A stretch of 57,341 bases of DNA. Source: Bacteroidales bacterium (GTDB lineage: Bacteria; Bacteroidota; Bacteroidia; Bacteroidales; P3). Of this stretch, positions 1 to 7,981 are shown piece by piece. The DNA lies in contig WQWA01000008.1 in assembly GCA_009785505.1 (NCBI GenBank), positions 1 to 57,341 of the forward strand, read 5' to 3'. The translations under genes were made by a program, and so were the position numbers. The notes below the pieces were generated by a model that saw nothing but the letters and a program-made list of their open reading frames with translations, had not been told where the DNA came from and made no database searches. Every line of letters starts with the position of its first letter. Positions within the stretch are counted from its first letter, which is position 1.

Positions 1-1938
1 AACGCTATCGCTCGTTCTAAGATTTCTTCTCAAATCTCCGCTCAAAGCCGTATGCTCAAATCTCAATCCCGCTTCAATGCTCAATCTTGGCGAAAATGTG
101 TGATTGATTTGCACATAAGCCGCCGAAATATGCTCGGAATAAATATAGCGATTCGTCATATCCCAATTCGTATCTCCTTCAACACGAAATATTTGACTAT
201 TGTCATTGTTCACAAAGCTGTATCTTACACCTGTTTCGATGCGGGTTTCACGATTTATGGGAAATTCCAATTCAAAGCGTGCAGAAAAAATATCAGAAGG
301 CAAACGTGCATTCAAATTTTGAGGTTCTCTGCTGTCAGGAACTTCAAAATCGCCGAAATAATTGACTATATCAAGATCTCCGCCACCTCTGAAATAATTT
401 CTTACCCAACTTGCATCAATAAAAAATTGGCGTTGATTTGCCGAATCAAAAATATGTTGATAGTTCAAGCTTAAATTATGGTTTCCCCAATTGTTGTGAT
501 TCGAAATATGCTGGCTAAATGACGTAAGAACGGTGTCTATTCCCGTCATTTCTGCATTTCCAATTCCCATTCGCGAATACAAGTTTCCATCATTTCTATT
601 ACCGCCTTGCATAAATCTATACGAAAACGACAAGATATTCCGAGTGTTGATATGGTAATCAATACCTGCTCGTCCCGATAAAGAATGGTGTGGATTACTA
701 AGCGACCACTCCTCTCTTTGTCTGTCTTCGCCACGGTTTATTTCTCGTCTCATACCGTTTGGAAAGTCTACAAACCCGTCCATTCCTGCAGAACCGTTTC
801 GTCTGGAATGACTGAGATTTGCAAATGCCGTTATGCTGTTATTTCTAAAATTGAGATCGAAGCCTTGATTGTGGCTAAAATCTCTGTTGTAACCTGCTCC
901 CGCAAAAATCGTTCCGCTATAACCAATCATTCTCGTGCGTCTGGTTCGGATATTCAAAATTCCGGCAATACCTTGTGCTGAAAATCTTGCACCCGGATTA
1001 TCGAGCCCTTCAATACTGCCGATTTGCTCGGACGGCATCGTGCGTAACAAATTCGCCAATTGGTCGCCCGACAAATGCGTTTCACGATTATCAATCATCA
1101 CCAAAACCGGCTGTCCATTTAATAGGATATTATCGTCATTATCAACGGTAACACCCGGAAATTTTCTAAGTGTTTCCAATGCATTATCGCCAACACTTGT
1201 TGCAGATTCGGACACATTGAACACCAATCGTCCGGCACGTTGTTCAAGAACAGGAACCGTCGCAACAATCTCAACACCTGCCAGTTCGATGGTATTTGGA
1301 TTGATAAAGAACGAACCCAAGTCCAAACGATTATTCCCTCGTCGCAGTTCGATGGTTTCGCTCACAAACGTATGGTGGCCCACATTAGAAACCCGCAAAC
1401 GATAATATCCGTAACGCAAATTTTCCAACAAAAAACGCCCGTCTTCATCGGTAATAACGCCGGTTAGCAAACTGCTGTCGGCATCTGCGAGCAATGCCAC
1501 ACTTGCAAACATCAATGGTTCTCTTGTTTGCGAATCGAACAATCTGCCACGCAAAAATCCGTTTGCCCTACCGGCCTGCTCGCTTTCGGCACGTGTCAAA
1601 TTCAGTGGAAAAGTCATTCCCATTTGTCTGAAATTTCCCGTTATCGTGTTTTCGCTCAATTCGCCGGTGTACTCTGCCGGCGGTGCTTGTGGAATGCTGA
1701 TCGACATTCTGACTCTGTTTTCTTCAAGCGTTATAGAAGTCACAGGAAGTCCGGCTGCACCTTGATCAGGACTGTCCATTGTGGCGCTGTAAGTATCACC
1801 GTCTTTGGTGATATTAAATACAATTCGTAAGTTGTGGCCTTGAACGGAGAGCGTGCCGTTCCACGTGCCAACGAGGTCTTGGCTTGTTAATGTAAGTGCA
1901 GCGAAGAATGCTGCGAGCGATAAGAAGGTTTTTTTCAT
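1..1938 (-). CDS. TonB-dependent receptor, partial, with an extra N-terminal domain
   Basis: The reading frame opens at an ATG at 1938 and runs off the left edge, giving 646 residues without a stop. Residues 1-19 form a signal peptide (MKKTFLSLAAFFAALTLTS). Residues about 20-120 read as a small beta-rich domain (DLVGTWNGTLSVQG, TYSATMDSPDQGA, FPLNLTRAE) that I know from the N-terminus of Bacteroidetes exported alpha/beta hydrolases. Residues about 125-205 are a carboxypeptidase regulatory-like domain (GRLFDSQTREPLMFASV), followed by a TonB plug (ETLRKFPGVTVDNDDNILLNG) and the first strands of an outer-membrane barrel. The family imports large ligands across the outer membrane using TonB energy; the substrate cannot be told. 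The barrel C-terminus is outside the window. The hydrolase-type N-domain on a receptor is unusual. Confidence 0.85.
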   Translation of the reverse strand, partial: MKKTFLSLAAFFAALTLTSQDLVGTWNGTLSVQGHNLRIVFNITKDGDTYSATMDSPDQGAAGLPVTSITLEENRVRMSISIPQAPPAEYTGELSENTITGNFRQMGMTFPLNLTRAESEQAGRANGFLRGRLFDSQTREPLMFASVALLADADSSLLTGVITDEDGRFLLENLRYGYYRLRVSNVGHHTFVSETIELRRGNNRLDLGSFFINPNTIELAGVEIVATVPVLEQRAGRLVFNVSESATSVGDNALETLRKFPGVTVDNDDNILLNGQPVLVMIDNRETHLSGDQLANLLRTMPSEQIGSIEGLDNPGARFSAQGIAGILNIRTRRTRMIGYSGTIFAGAGYNRDFSHNQGFDLNFRNNSITAFANLSHSRRNGSAGMDGFVDFPNGMRREINRGEDRQREEWSLSNPHHSLSGRAGIDYHINTRNILSFSYRFMQGGNRNDGNLYSRMGIGNAEMTGIDTVLTSFSQHISNHNNWGNHNLSLNYQHIFDSANQRQFFIDASWVRNYFRGGGDLDIVNYFGDFEVPDSREPQNLNARLPSDIFSARFELEFPINRETRIETGVRYSFVNNDNSQIFRVEGDTNWDMTNRYIYSEHISAAYVQINHTFSPRLSIEAGLRFEHTALSGDLRRNLRTSDSV

Positions 1939-2003
1939 AAAGATTTTGTTGTTGTTATTGTTGTTTTGTGATTATGACGAAATAACTAGGTGAAATGTTA
2001 CAA

Positions 2004-2363
2004 CTAGGTGCAGCATTTTTTATGTTCAAGTACGATTTCCTTGATAGAAACGTTTAATTTCTGCATTTTTCTGAACAAATTCGGCAAGTCTTTTTCGAAA
2101 AATTCGACTTTATACATTTTCCGAATACGCTGAAGTCCGTCTTTCTCGACGAAATATCCAACACCTCGCTGTTGGGAAACAATCTGTCTGTTTTCCAAAT
2201 AGCTCAATGCTTTTGCGACAGTGTGCATATTTACAGCAAGCGTAACACTCAGTTCTCTAAGCGAAGGTATACGCTCCTCCGGCTTCCAAATGCCTTGCAA
2301 AATTTGTTCACATAAATAGTCAACAATTTGCAAATAAATCGGTTTATCGGTTTTGAAATCCAT
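2004..2363 (-). CDS. GntR-family transcriptional regulator, YtrA type
   Basis: This is a 119-residue protein with a winged helix at residues about 1-70 (PIYLQIVDYLCEQILQGIWK, RIPSLRELSVTLAVNMHTVA) and a short helical tail, the size of the YtrA subfamily that lacks a ligand-binding domain. YtrA-type repressors normally control a neighbouring ABC transporter, which fits the permease and ATPase genes just upstream on the same strand. Here the regulator is the last gene of the set rather than the first. It is separated from the permease gene by 68 bp of AT-rich repeat. The tail ends in KKCCT, so two cysteines sit next to the C-terminus. The ligand is unknown. Confidence 0.88.
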   Translation of the reverse strand: MDFKTDKPIYLQIVDYLCEQILQGIWKPEERIPSLRELSVTLAVNMHTVAKALSYLENRQIVSQQRGVGYFVEKDGLQRIRKMYKVEFFEKDLPNLFRKMQKLNVSIKEIVLEHKKCCT

Positions 2364-2398
2364 AATTTTTAATAATTAATCGTTAATGATTGCGATTA

Positions 2399-2430
2399 GG
2401 CGAAGCCTCATTAATCATTAGCCATTAACC
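2399..2430. repeat. AT-rich intergenic repeat, copy 1
   Basis: The segment reads ggcgaagc, one or two different bases, then cattaatcatta and cattaacc-type words. It matches copy 2 at 3169-3208 for about 22 bases with one difference. Both copies lie between genes of the GntR/ABC module. Confidence 0.6.
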
Positions 2431-2431
2431 G

Positions 2432-3112
2432 TTATATTTGAGTTCGTGGAAATTTTATTAAAGCAAGTGTCCAAAGCAGCACAGCCAACCCATATGCTAA
2501 ATACATGCCCTCAATATCAATATTAATAACACCCTCCGCATCTCCTACACCAAAATATCGAAGTACCACTGCTAGAACAAGCAAAACCATCATTATAACT
2601 ACAATCGTCAAAATAGTTTTACCTACTTTCTTACGCCTAAACCAAAATGCACCGCAAAATGCAATCGCTTGAAAACAGATTGCCGGCAAATACGTGCCAG
2701 TAAAGAAATTCCAATTTAAGGCTTGATAAATAATCTGTGCACCTAGCAAATTGCTTATAAATGAGATTAAAGTTACAAATCCGAAAAGCAAAAACGGCAC
2801 AAAGATTACACACATAACCCATGCCGAAGCAAATTTTTCGAGCCAAGATGCAGGCAGCATCGCGTATGTTAAACTTTTCGCTGGATGATACACAAAGTTG
2901 TATAAGATAAACGGTGTAATTAATATTAAAAAGACAGCAGTACCACCCCCAACAGGGCCGTCGGACCCACCGGAAGTTGCAGTGGAAATAAGCAAGTCCA
3001 TCAGTATAACCCCGAATATAACTCCCAGCAAAATACCGAGTATTCCTTTAAATCGGAGAAGTTCCATTACTAAAAACTTGCCAAAGCGTGATATGTTAAA
3101 TGTATTGTTCAT
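2432..3112 (-). CDS. ABC transporter permease-like membrane protein
   Basis: This 226-residue protein has about six membrane segments (residues 23-44, 58-76, 96-118, 139-157, 165-186 and 203-219). The cytoplasmic loop AMLPASWLEKFASAWVM matches a motif I recall from Bacteroidetes ABC permeases coupled to YtrA-type regulators. It lies between an ABC ATPase gene and a GntR gene on the same strand, so it is most likely the membrane partner of that ATPase. The glycine-rich stretch at residues 48-58 (SGGSDGPVGGGT) sits between the first two helices. The exported substrate is unknown; peptides, lipids or antibiotics are typical for the type. Confidence 0.75.
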   Translation of the reverse strand: MNNTFNISRFGKFLVMELLRFKGILGILLGVIFGVILMDLLISTATSGGSDGPVGGGTAVFLILITPFILYNFVYHPAKSLTYAMLPASWLEKFASAWVMCVIFVPFLLFGFVTLISFISNLLGAQIIYQALNWNFFTGTYLPAICFQAIAFCGAFWFRRKKVGKTILTIVVIMMVLLVLAVVLRYFGVGDAEGVINIDIEGMYLAYGLAVLLWTLALIKFPRTQI

Positions 3113-3168
3113 AATGAATTAGTTGTTAGTGGCTAATGGTTAGTGGTTAATGGATTATGTTTGCGGCT

Positions 3169-3208
3169 TGGCGAAGCATCATTAATCATTAACTATTAAT
3201 CATTAACC
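3169..3208. repeat. AT-rich intergenic repeat, copy 2
   Basis: This copy shares ggcgaagcatcattaatcat with copy 1 apart from one base, and continues with further ttaatcatta words. It lies between the permease and the ATPase genes and its end runs into the last codons of the ATPase gene. Confidence 0.6.
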
Positions 3209-4036
3209 ATTGATAAATATTTTTTTGAATAAATCTTTATTGTTAATTGCGGCATTGAACAGCAATTCGATATTTACTTTGCTTTCGGTGTTGTCCGAAT
3301 TCGGCTCTACACACAAAAATCCGCCGATTGCTTGTTCCGAAAAAAGTGTATTTTCGGATTTATTTTCTTGCAGAACAAATTTCAGTTTCTGCGAAATCTC
3401 TTCAATAGAATTGTTCAAAAGAACCTGATTATGTTCCAAAATAATAATGGGGTCAATCAAGTTTTCCAAATCGCGAACTTGATGCGTAGAAATAATAATG
3501 GTTTTTTGATCATCGGCAACTTCCGCCAAAAGCTGGCGAAACAAACCTTTTGAGGGAATATCCAAACCATTGGTCGGCTCGTCCATCAACAACAATTCGG
3601 TGTTGGTTGCAAAACCAAAAGCAAGCAGCCACTTTTTCTGCTGTCCATGCGAAAACTCTGAAAGTTTTTTTGTTTTGGAAAGACTGAAAACATCAACATA
3701 CTCCGCCAATTTTTGATGGTCGAATCTCGAATAAAATGAAGCATACAATTTAACGTATTCACTCATTTTAATTTTCGGCAACGTGTAAGTCTCCGGAAGG
3801 AAATAAATTTTTCCCAGCATTTCGGGATAACGTTTTTTGGCTTCGAAATCGAATGTCGAAACATCACCTTTGTTCGGGAATAATAATCCCGAAATTAATT
3901 TTAACAACGTGGTTTTTCCAACGCCATTTTCGCCCAATAATCCATAAATGTTACCAGGTTTTAAGTCCATACTCAACCCGGAGTATACAGGCTGACTGGC
4001 TTTGTAGTGGAAGCTAAGATTTTGAATTTTAATCAT
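3203..4036 (-). CDS. ABC transporter ATP-binding protein
   Basis: This is a 277-residue nucleotide-binding subunit. Walker A is GENGVGKT at residues 35-42, the signature is FSHGQQKK at about 128-135, Walker B is LLLMDEPTNGLD at 148-159, and the switch histidine is in ISTHQVRD. It resembles the YtrB/CcmA-type exporters. A C-terminal extension of about 70 residues after the ATPase core has no motif I recognise and ends within an intergenic repeat. It should work with the six-helix permease encoded next on the same strand and be controlled by the GntR protein. The leader between promoter and start is about 60 nt and carries a 13-bp direct repeat. Confidence 0.92.
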   Translation of the reverse strand: MIKIQNLSFHYKASQPVYSGLSMDLKPGNIYGLLGENGVGKTTLLKLISGLLFPNKGDVSTFDFEAKKRYPEMLGKIYFLPETYTLPKIKMSEYVKLYASFYSRFDHQKLAEYVDVFSLSKTKKLSEFSHGQQKKWLLAFGFATNTELLLMDEPTNGLDIPSKGLFRQLLAEVADDQKTIIISTHQVRDLENLIDPIIILEHNQVLLNNSIEEISQKLKFVLQENKSENTLFSEQAIGGFLCVEPNSDNTESKVNIELLFNAAINNKDLFKKIFING

Positions 4037-4048
4037 TCTATCGCTGTG

Positions 4049-4085
4049 TTATAGTGTTCTACTGTTATAGCATTATAGTGTTCTA
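4049..4085. repeat. 13-bp direct repeat in the ABC ATPase leader
   Basis: The word ttatagtgttcta occurs identically at 4049-4061 and 4073-4085, 24 bp apart. Related words gttatagca (4064) and ctatagcac (4091) lie close by. All fall in the 5' leader of the ATPase transcript. Confidence 0.7.
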
Positions 4086-4101
4086 TTTGGCTATAGCACT
4101 G

Positions 4102-4109
4102 CAAAGTTA
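4102..4109 (-). promoter_or_regulatory. -7 promoter box for the ABC module
   Basis: TAACTTTG on the minus strand fits the Bacteroidetes TAnnTTTG consensus. The ATG at 4036 is about 60 nt further on. Confidence 0.6.
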
Positions 4110-4172
4110 CAAATAATTTTTGAAACTACCAAGTTTTTTTTCAAAAAAATTGCAAAATTCAAAAAAAAATCG

Positions 4173-4180
4173 TATATTTG
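4173..4180 (+). promoter_or_regulatory. -7 promoter box abutting a start codon
   Basis: TATATTTG is followed by only four bases (cgga) and then the ATG at 4185. Transcription would start at or next to the ATG, so the mRNA is predicted to be leaderless. Confidence 0.65.
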
Positions 4181-4184
4181 CGGA

Positions 4185-5252
4185 ATGACAAAAGTAACAC
4201 GCAGAAAGTTCATCAAAGGTTTCCTCGCTACTACGGGTGTATTAGCGACCGGTTTATTAAGTTATATGCATGGTTTTGGTCGGACAAAGACTTCCATTGC
4301 TGATACCGGAAATCCGACAGGCAGCACTCGCAACAACAGAAATGCAAGGCGAGAACCCGGATATCTCGCATTAGAGCGCAGTGGCGAACTGGCACGGCGT
4401 GAGGAAATTCTTTGGAAAAAAATGGAGCGTTGCGATCTTTGTCCGCGTTTGTGTCATGTGAATCGAATGGCGGGCGAAATAGGCTATTGCGGTGTCGCTG
4501 ATACGTTCAGGGTTGCTTCTTGGGGTCCGGATTTTGGAAACGAACGCCCTATTCACGGTACACGCGGCTCCGGTTCAATATTTTTGTCAAACTGCCCCCT
4601 TCTTTGCATTTTTTGCCAAAATTGGGAAATCAACCACCGTGGCGATGGAAGACCAACAAGCCCACAACAGCTTGCTGATATGTTGTTAGAGATGCAGAAT
4701 AGAAGGCGGACACATAATGTCAGTTTTATTACACCTACTCATCTTGTGCCTCATCTTGTGACGGCGCTGCGAATTGCTATCGCCGGAGGACTGAACGTGC
4801 CGTTATGCTATAATACCAGTGGTTATGAATCTCTTGAGGTGGTTAAACTGCTTGACGGAATTGTGGATATTTATCAGCCGGATTTTAAGTTTCAAGATTC
4901 AACCATTGCGGCTCGTTTCACACAAGGTGCACCGGATTATCAGAAGCATACCGCTGCTGCCATTAAAGAAATGTATCGACAGGTTGGGCCGTTAAATTCT
5001 GTAGATGGTCTTGCAACGCACGGCGTAGTTGTTCGACACTTGGTTTTGCCCGAAAATCAAGGTGGAGCCGATAAGCTTGCGCGTTGGATTGTCGAAGAAC
5101 TTGGTACAGATGCCCATGTTAATATTATGGGACAGTTTTGGCCTGCGTTTAGATCGAGTGAGTTTCCACCGTTAGATCGTCGAACGACACGGGCGGAGTA
5201 TCAACAAGCAGTGCGTTGGGCACGTGAAGCAGGGATACGGAATTTTCATTAA
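4185..5252 (+). CDS. Tat-signal radical SAM protein (PflA/PflX-like), copy 1
   Basis: This 355-residue protein belongs to the COG1313 group of pyruvate formate-lyase activase-like proteins. The radical SAM cluster motif is CPLLCIFC (Cys137, Cys141, Cys144), which binds a 4Fe-4S cluster and S-adenosylmethionine. A second cysteine set, CDLCPRLC (83, 86, 90) and Cys102, is typical of the group and could hold another cluster. The N-terminus has a twin-arginine signal (TRRKFIKGFLATTGVLATG), so the folded enzyme is predicted to be exported or membrane-anchored, which is odd for an oxygen-sensitive radical enzyme. A close paralogue follows 26 bp downstream. Substrate unknown. Confidence 0.85.
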   Translation: MTKVTRRKFIKGFLATTGVLATGLLSYMHGFGRTKTSIADTGNPTGSTRNNRNARREPGYLALERSGELARREEILWKKMERCDLCPRLCHVNRMAGEIGYCGVADTFRVASWGPDFGNERPIHGTRGSGSIFLSNCPLLCIFCQNWEINHRGDGRPTSPQQLADMLLEMQNRRRTHNVSFITPTHLVPHLVTALRIAIAGGLNVPLCYNTSGYESLEVVKLLDGIVDIYQPDFKFQDSTIAARFTQGAPDYQKHTAAAIKEMYRQVGPLNSVDGLATHGVVVRHLVLPENQGGADKLARWIVEELGTDAHVNIMGQFWPAFRSSEFPPLDRRTTRAEYQQAVRWAREAGIRNFH

Positions 5253-5278
5253 TAATCGTTTTTTAATAATTTTTGACT

Positions 5279-6352
5279 ATGGAAGAAGTAACACGAAGAA
5301 AATTCATCAAAGGCACCCTCGCCACGGCGGGTGTGGCAGCACTTGGATATTTATGCAGTGCGTGTGGCTTTGCACGTGCAAACACACCGGATCTTGGTAC
5401 CGGTGAACCACCTGAAGACATTCTTAATCCGACAAGAAGTACAGCCCGCACTCGAGCGCCAAGGTATCTTGAATTAGAGCGCAGTGGAGAACTTCGACGA
5501 CGCGAACGTGCACTTTGGGCAAAAATGGAAAAATGCGATCTCTGTCCGCGTTTGTGCCATGTAAACCGACTCGCCGGGCAGAGAGGTGCGTGTAGTATCG
5601 CTGATGAATTCAGACTATCATCATTTGGTCCGCATCCGGGTGAAGAGCGCCCACTTGTTGGTACGCGAGGCTCGGGAACAATCTTTTTTGCTAACTGCAA
5701 CTTACTTTGTGCTTTTTGTCAAAATTGGGAAATTGCACATAAGGGTGCAGGACGATTAAGCAACCACACCGAACTTGCCAATGCCATGCTCACGCTTCAA
5801 CGTATCGGCTGTCCTAACATTAATTTTGTAACACCTACACATGTAGTACCGCACATCGTAAAGGCCCTCCGAATTGCTATCAATAATGGATTGAACACTC
5901 CTCTGGTCTTCAATTCCGGCGGTTACGATTCACTTGACATGATCCAATTGTTGGATGGAATTATGGATATTTATTTGCCGGATTTCAAGTTTATGGATCC
6001 TGTATTAGCCGCACGTTTTACGGAAGGAGCACCCGATGTTCCGTATCATACGATGAATGCAGTTAAGGAAATGCATCGACAAGTTGGGACGCTCAGTTTA
6101 CACCGCGGCGTTGCGTATCGCGGACTTCTGATCCGACACTTGGTTTTGCCTTATAATGCTGCCGGAACCGATGCTTTTGTCCGCTGGGTTGCCGATGAAC
6201 TCGGAACAGACACACACGTCAATATCATGGGGCAGTATAGACCGGAATTTAGAGCAAGTGAGTTCAGAGAGCTTGCTCGCAGAACTACACGAGAAGAGGT
6301 TGCACAAGCCAATCGTTGGGCACGCGAAGCCGGACTGCGTAATTTTCATTGA
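5279..6352 (+). CDS. Tat-signal radical SAM protein (PflA/PflX-like), copy 2
   Basis: This is a 357-residue paralogue of the preceding gene; the two align from the start (VTRRKFIKG) to the end (WAREAGLRNFH). The radical SAM motif is CNLLCAFC (Cys140, 144, 147), with the extra set CDLCPRLC (86, 89, 93) and Cys105. I chose the ATG at 5279 because it aligns with the start of copy 1; a TTG six bases earlier is the only alternative. The Tat signal contains two cysteines (LCSAC), so lipid attachment is possible but the lipobox is not canonical. It lies 26 bp after copy 1 and 17 bp before a MATE exporter, suggesting one transcript. Confidence 0.85.
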   Translation: MEEVTRRKFIKGTLATAGVAALGYLCSACGFARANTPDLGTGEPPEDILNPTRSTARTRAPRYLELERSGELRRRERALWAKMEKCDLCPRLCHVNRLAGQRGACSIADEFRLSSFGPHPGEERPLVGTRGSGTIFFANCNLLCAFCQNWEIAHKGAGRLSNHTELANAMLTLQRIGCPNINFVTPTHVVPHIVKALRIAINNGLNTPLVFNSGGYDSLDMIQLLDGIMDIYLPDFKFMDPVLAARFTEGAPDVPYHTMNAVKEMHRQVGTLSLHRGVAYRGLLIRHLVLPYNAAGTDAFVRWVADELGTDTHVNIMGQYRPEFRASEFRELARRTTREEVAQANRWAREAGLRNFH

Positions 6353-6369
6353 TGTTGCTTTTGCGATAA

Positions 6370-7716
6370 ATGACGACAGGAGCAAAAGATTTTACACGCG
6401 GAGCTATTTTTAAGCCGTTAGTATTATTGGCATTGCCGATAATGACGACCAACTTCGTCCAAATGATCTACCACCTCACCCACATGGCGTGGATAGGACG
6501 TTTGGGTAGCGAACAAGTAGCCGCAATCGGAGCAGCAGGAATGTTGATGTGGATGTTTTCCGCATTCTCTTTGTTGACAAAAGTTGCCGCCGAAGTGAGC
6601 ATCGGACAAGCACTCGGAGCACGAAAAAATCGAACAGCAAAATTTTTTGCATCACATGCAACTACATTAAGCCTAATTTTATCAATCATTGTGGCTGTAA
6701 TCCTTTTTGTTGGTGCAGATTTTTTGTTGTCGTTTTTTATGCTTTCCGAATACACACAACAGTATGCCGTCCAGTATCTGCAAATTATCGCCCTTTCAGT
6801 GCCATTTTCGTTTCTTGTCATGAATTTTTCCGGAGTTTACAACGGTGCAGGACGAAGTAAAATTCCAATGTATTTGGTTTGTTCCGGATTACTACTAAAT
6901 ATTGTGCTCGCACCTGTTTTAATTTACGGCATTGACGGGGTTTTAACGGGATTAGGAATAAAAGGTGCCGCTATTTCAGCGGTTATCTCTCACGGATTTG
7001 TCTTTTTATTGTTTATTTATAGATTACGCAGACAAGACGGTATTTTGGATAGATTTCCATTTTTTATCCGTCTAAGAGGCCGATTTACAACTCGTGTTTT
7101 GCGATTAGGTTTTCCTATAGCCATGATGACGTTGTTTTTTGCGATTATAAATTCGTATTTGGTTCGTGCAGCCTCTTATTACGGCGGACATTTGGGTGTT
7201 GTCGCTAAAACAACCGGCGGACAAATCGAAGGTATAAGCTGGATTACTGCACAAGGATTTTCAACAGCACTGGGCGCTTTTGTAGCGCAAAACTTCGCAG
7301 CAGGAAAAATGAGCCGAGCGTGGTTGGCTTATCGCTACACGTTAGGACTTATGTTGACGCTTGGTATGTTGGTTACAGTTGCTTTCTTATTTGCCGGCGA
7401 ACAAATTTTTGGTGTGATTGTTCCGGAGCCTGAAGCTGCAATGGTTGGAGGAAAATTTCTTTTTATAGCCGCTTTTTATCAAGTATTCATGATGCTGGAA
7501 CTTACCACACAGGGCATGTTCAACGGAACCGGACGTACAGTGCCGCCCGCTGTAATAAGCATCATTTTTAATTTAGCCAGAATTCCGATGGCTTATCTCT
7601 TTGCGTCGTGGATGGGAATCGAAGGCGTATGGTGGGCCATTGCTATTTCGGGAATCATCAAAGGTATATTATTACCGATATGGTTGGTTAGATTGAGGGC
7701 AGAGCGAAAAATTTAG
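6370..7716 (+). CDS. MATE-family multidrug/toxin exporter
   Basis: This 448-residue inner-membrane protein has two homologous six-helix halves, as expected for MATE carriers that expel organic cations, drugs or dyes using Na+ or H+ gradients. Family features are LPIMTTNFVQMIYHLTHMAW near the N-terminus, where MATE proteins usually carry a VD-type helix, and GAFVAQNFAAGKMSRAW in the second half. The length is normal (about 440-460). It starts 17 bp after the second radical SAM gene. A hairpin terminator follows at 7744. The substrate cannot be read from the sequence. Confidence 0.92.
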   Translation: MTTGAKDFTRGAIFKPLVLLALPIMTTNFVQMIYHLTHMAWIGRLGSEQVAAIGAAGMLMWMFSAFSLLTKVAAEVSIGQALGARKNRTAKFFASHATTLSLILSIIVAVILFVGADFLLSFFMLSEYTQQYAVQYLQIIALSVPFSFLVMNFSGVYNGAGRSKIPMYLVCSGLLLNIVLAPVLIYGIDGVLTGLGIKGAAISAVISHGFVFLLFIYRLRRQDGILDRFPFFIRLRGRFTTRVLRLGFPIAMMTLFFAIINSYLVRAASYYGGHLGVVAKTTGGQIEGISWITAQGFSTALGAFVAQNFAAGKMSRAWLAYRYTLGLMLTLGMLVTVAFLFAGEQIFGVIVPEPEAAMVGGKFLFIAAFYQVFMMLELTTQGMFNGTGRTVPPAVISIIFNLARIPMAYLFASWMGIEGVWWAIAISGIIKGILLPIWLVRLRAERKI

Positions 7717-7743
7717 GCTGACGAGCAAGTTTTCAAAAGGAAA

Positions 7744-7767
7744 AAGCCTTTGAATTTTCAAAGGCTT
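7744..7767. terminator. Bidirectional terminator between the MATE gene and tRNA-Pro
   Basis: An 11-bp perfect stem (aagcctttgaa, two-base loop, ttcaaaggctt) lies between the converging genes. On the minus strand it is followed directly by TTTTTCCTTTT, serving the tRNA; on the plus strand by ctttctct, serving the MATE transcript. Confidence 0.8.
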
Positions 7768-7777
7768 CTTTCTCTGT

Positions 7778-7851
7778 CGGGATACCAGGATTCGAACCTG
7801 GGACCCCCTGCTCCCAAAGCAGGTGCGCTAGCCGGGCTGCGCTACATCCCG
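7778..7851 (-). tRNA. tRNA-Pro (anticodon TGG)
   Basis: The reverse complement folds as a 74-nt tRNA. The acceptor arm is CGGGATG pairing with TATCCCG (one G-T pair), the D arm contains GCGCAGCCCGGCTAGCGC, the anticodon arm is CCTGC-TTTGGGA-GCAGG, and the T arm contains GGTTCGAATCC. The anticodon TGG reads proline codons CCN. CCA is not encoded. Confidence 0.95.
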
Positions 7852-7969
7852 AACACAAATTTAACTTTGTTGAGGGCTTCGCCGTTCAATAAAAAATCAA
7901 AATTTGGAGTGCAAAGTTACAAAAAAAAAATGATATAACCAAATTTTTGGTTTATTTATTTATTTTTTC

Positions 7970-7977
7970 TATCTTTG
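7970..7977 (+). promoter_or_regulatory. -7 promoter box abutting a start codon
   Basis: TATCTTTG is followed by cggt and then ATG at 7982, the same four-base spacing as at 4173 and 30670. A leaderless mRNA is predicted. Confidence 0.65.
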
Positions 7978-7981
7978 CGGT

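Noticed and set aside
52-474. Plus-strand open frames in the first 2 kb
   Set aside because: They are antisense shadows of the TonB receptor, which reads continuously on the minus strand from 1938 to the edge.
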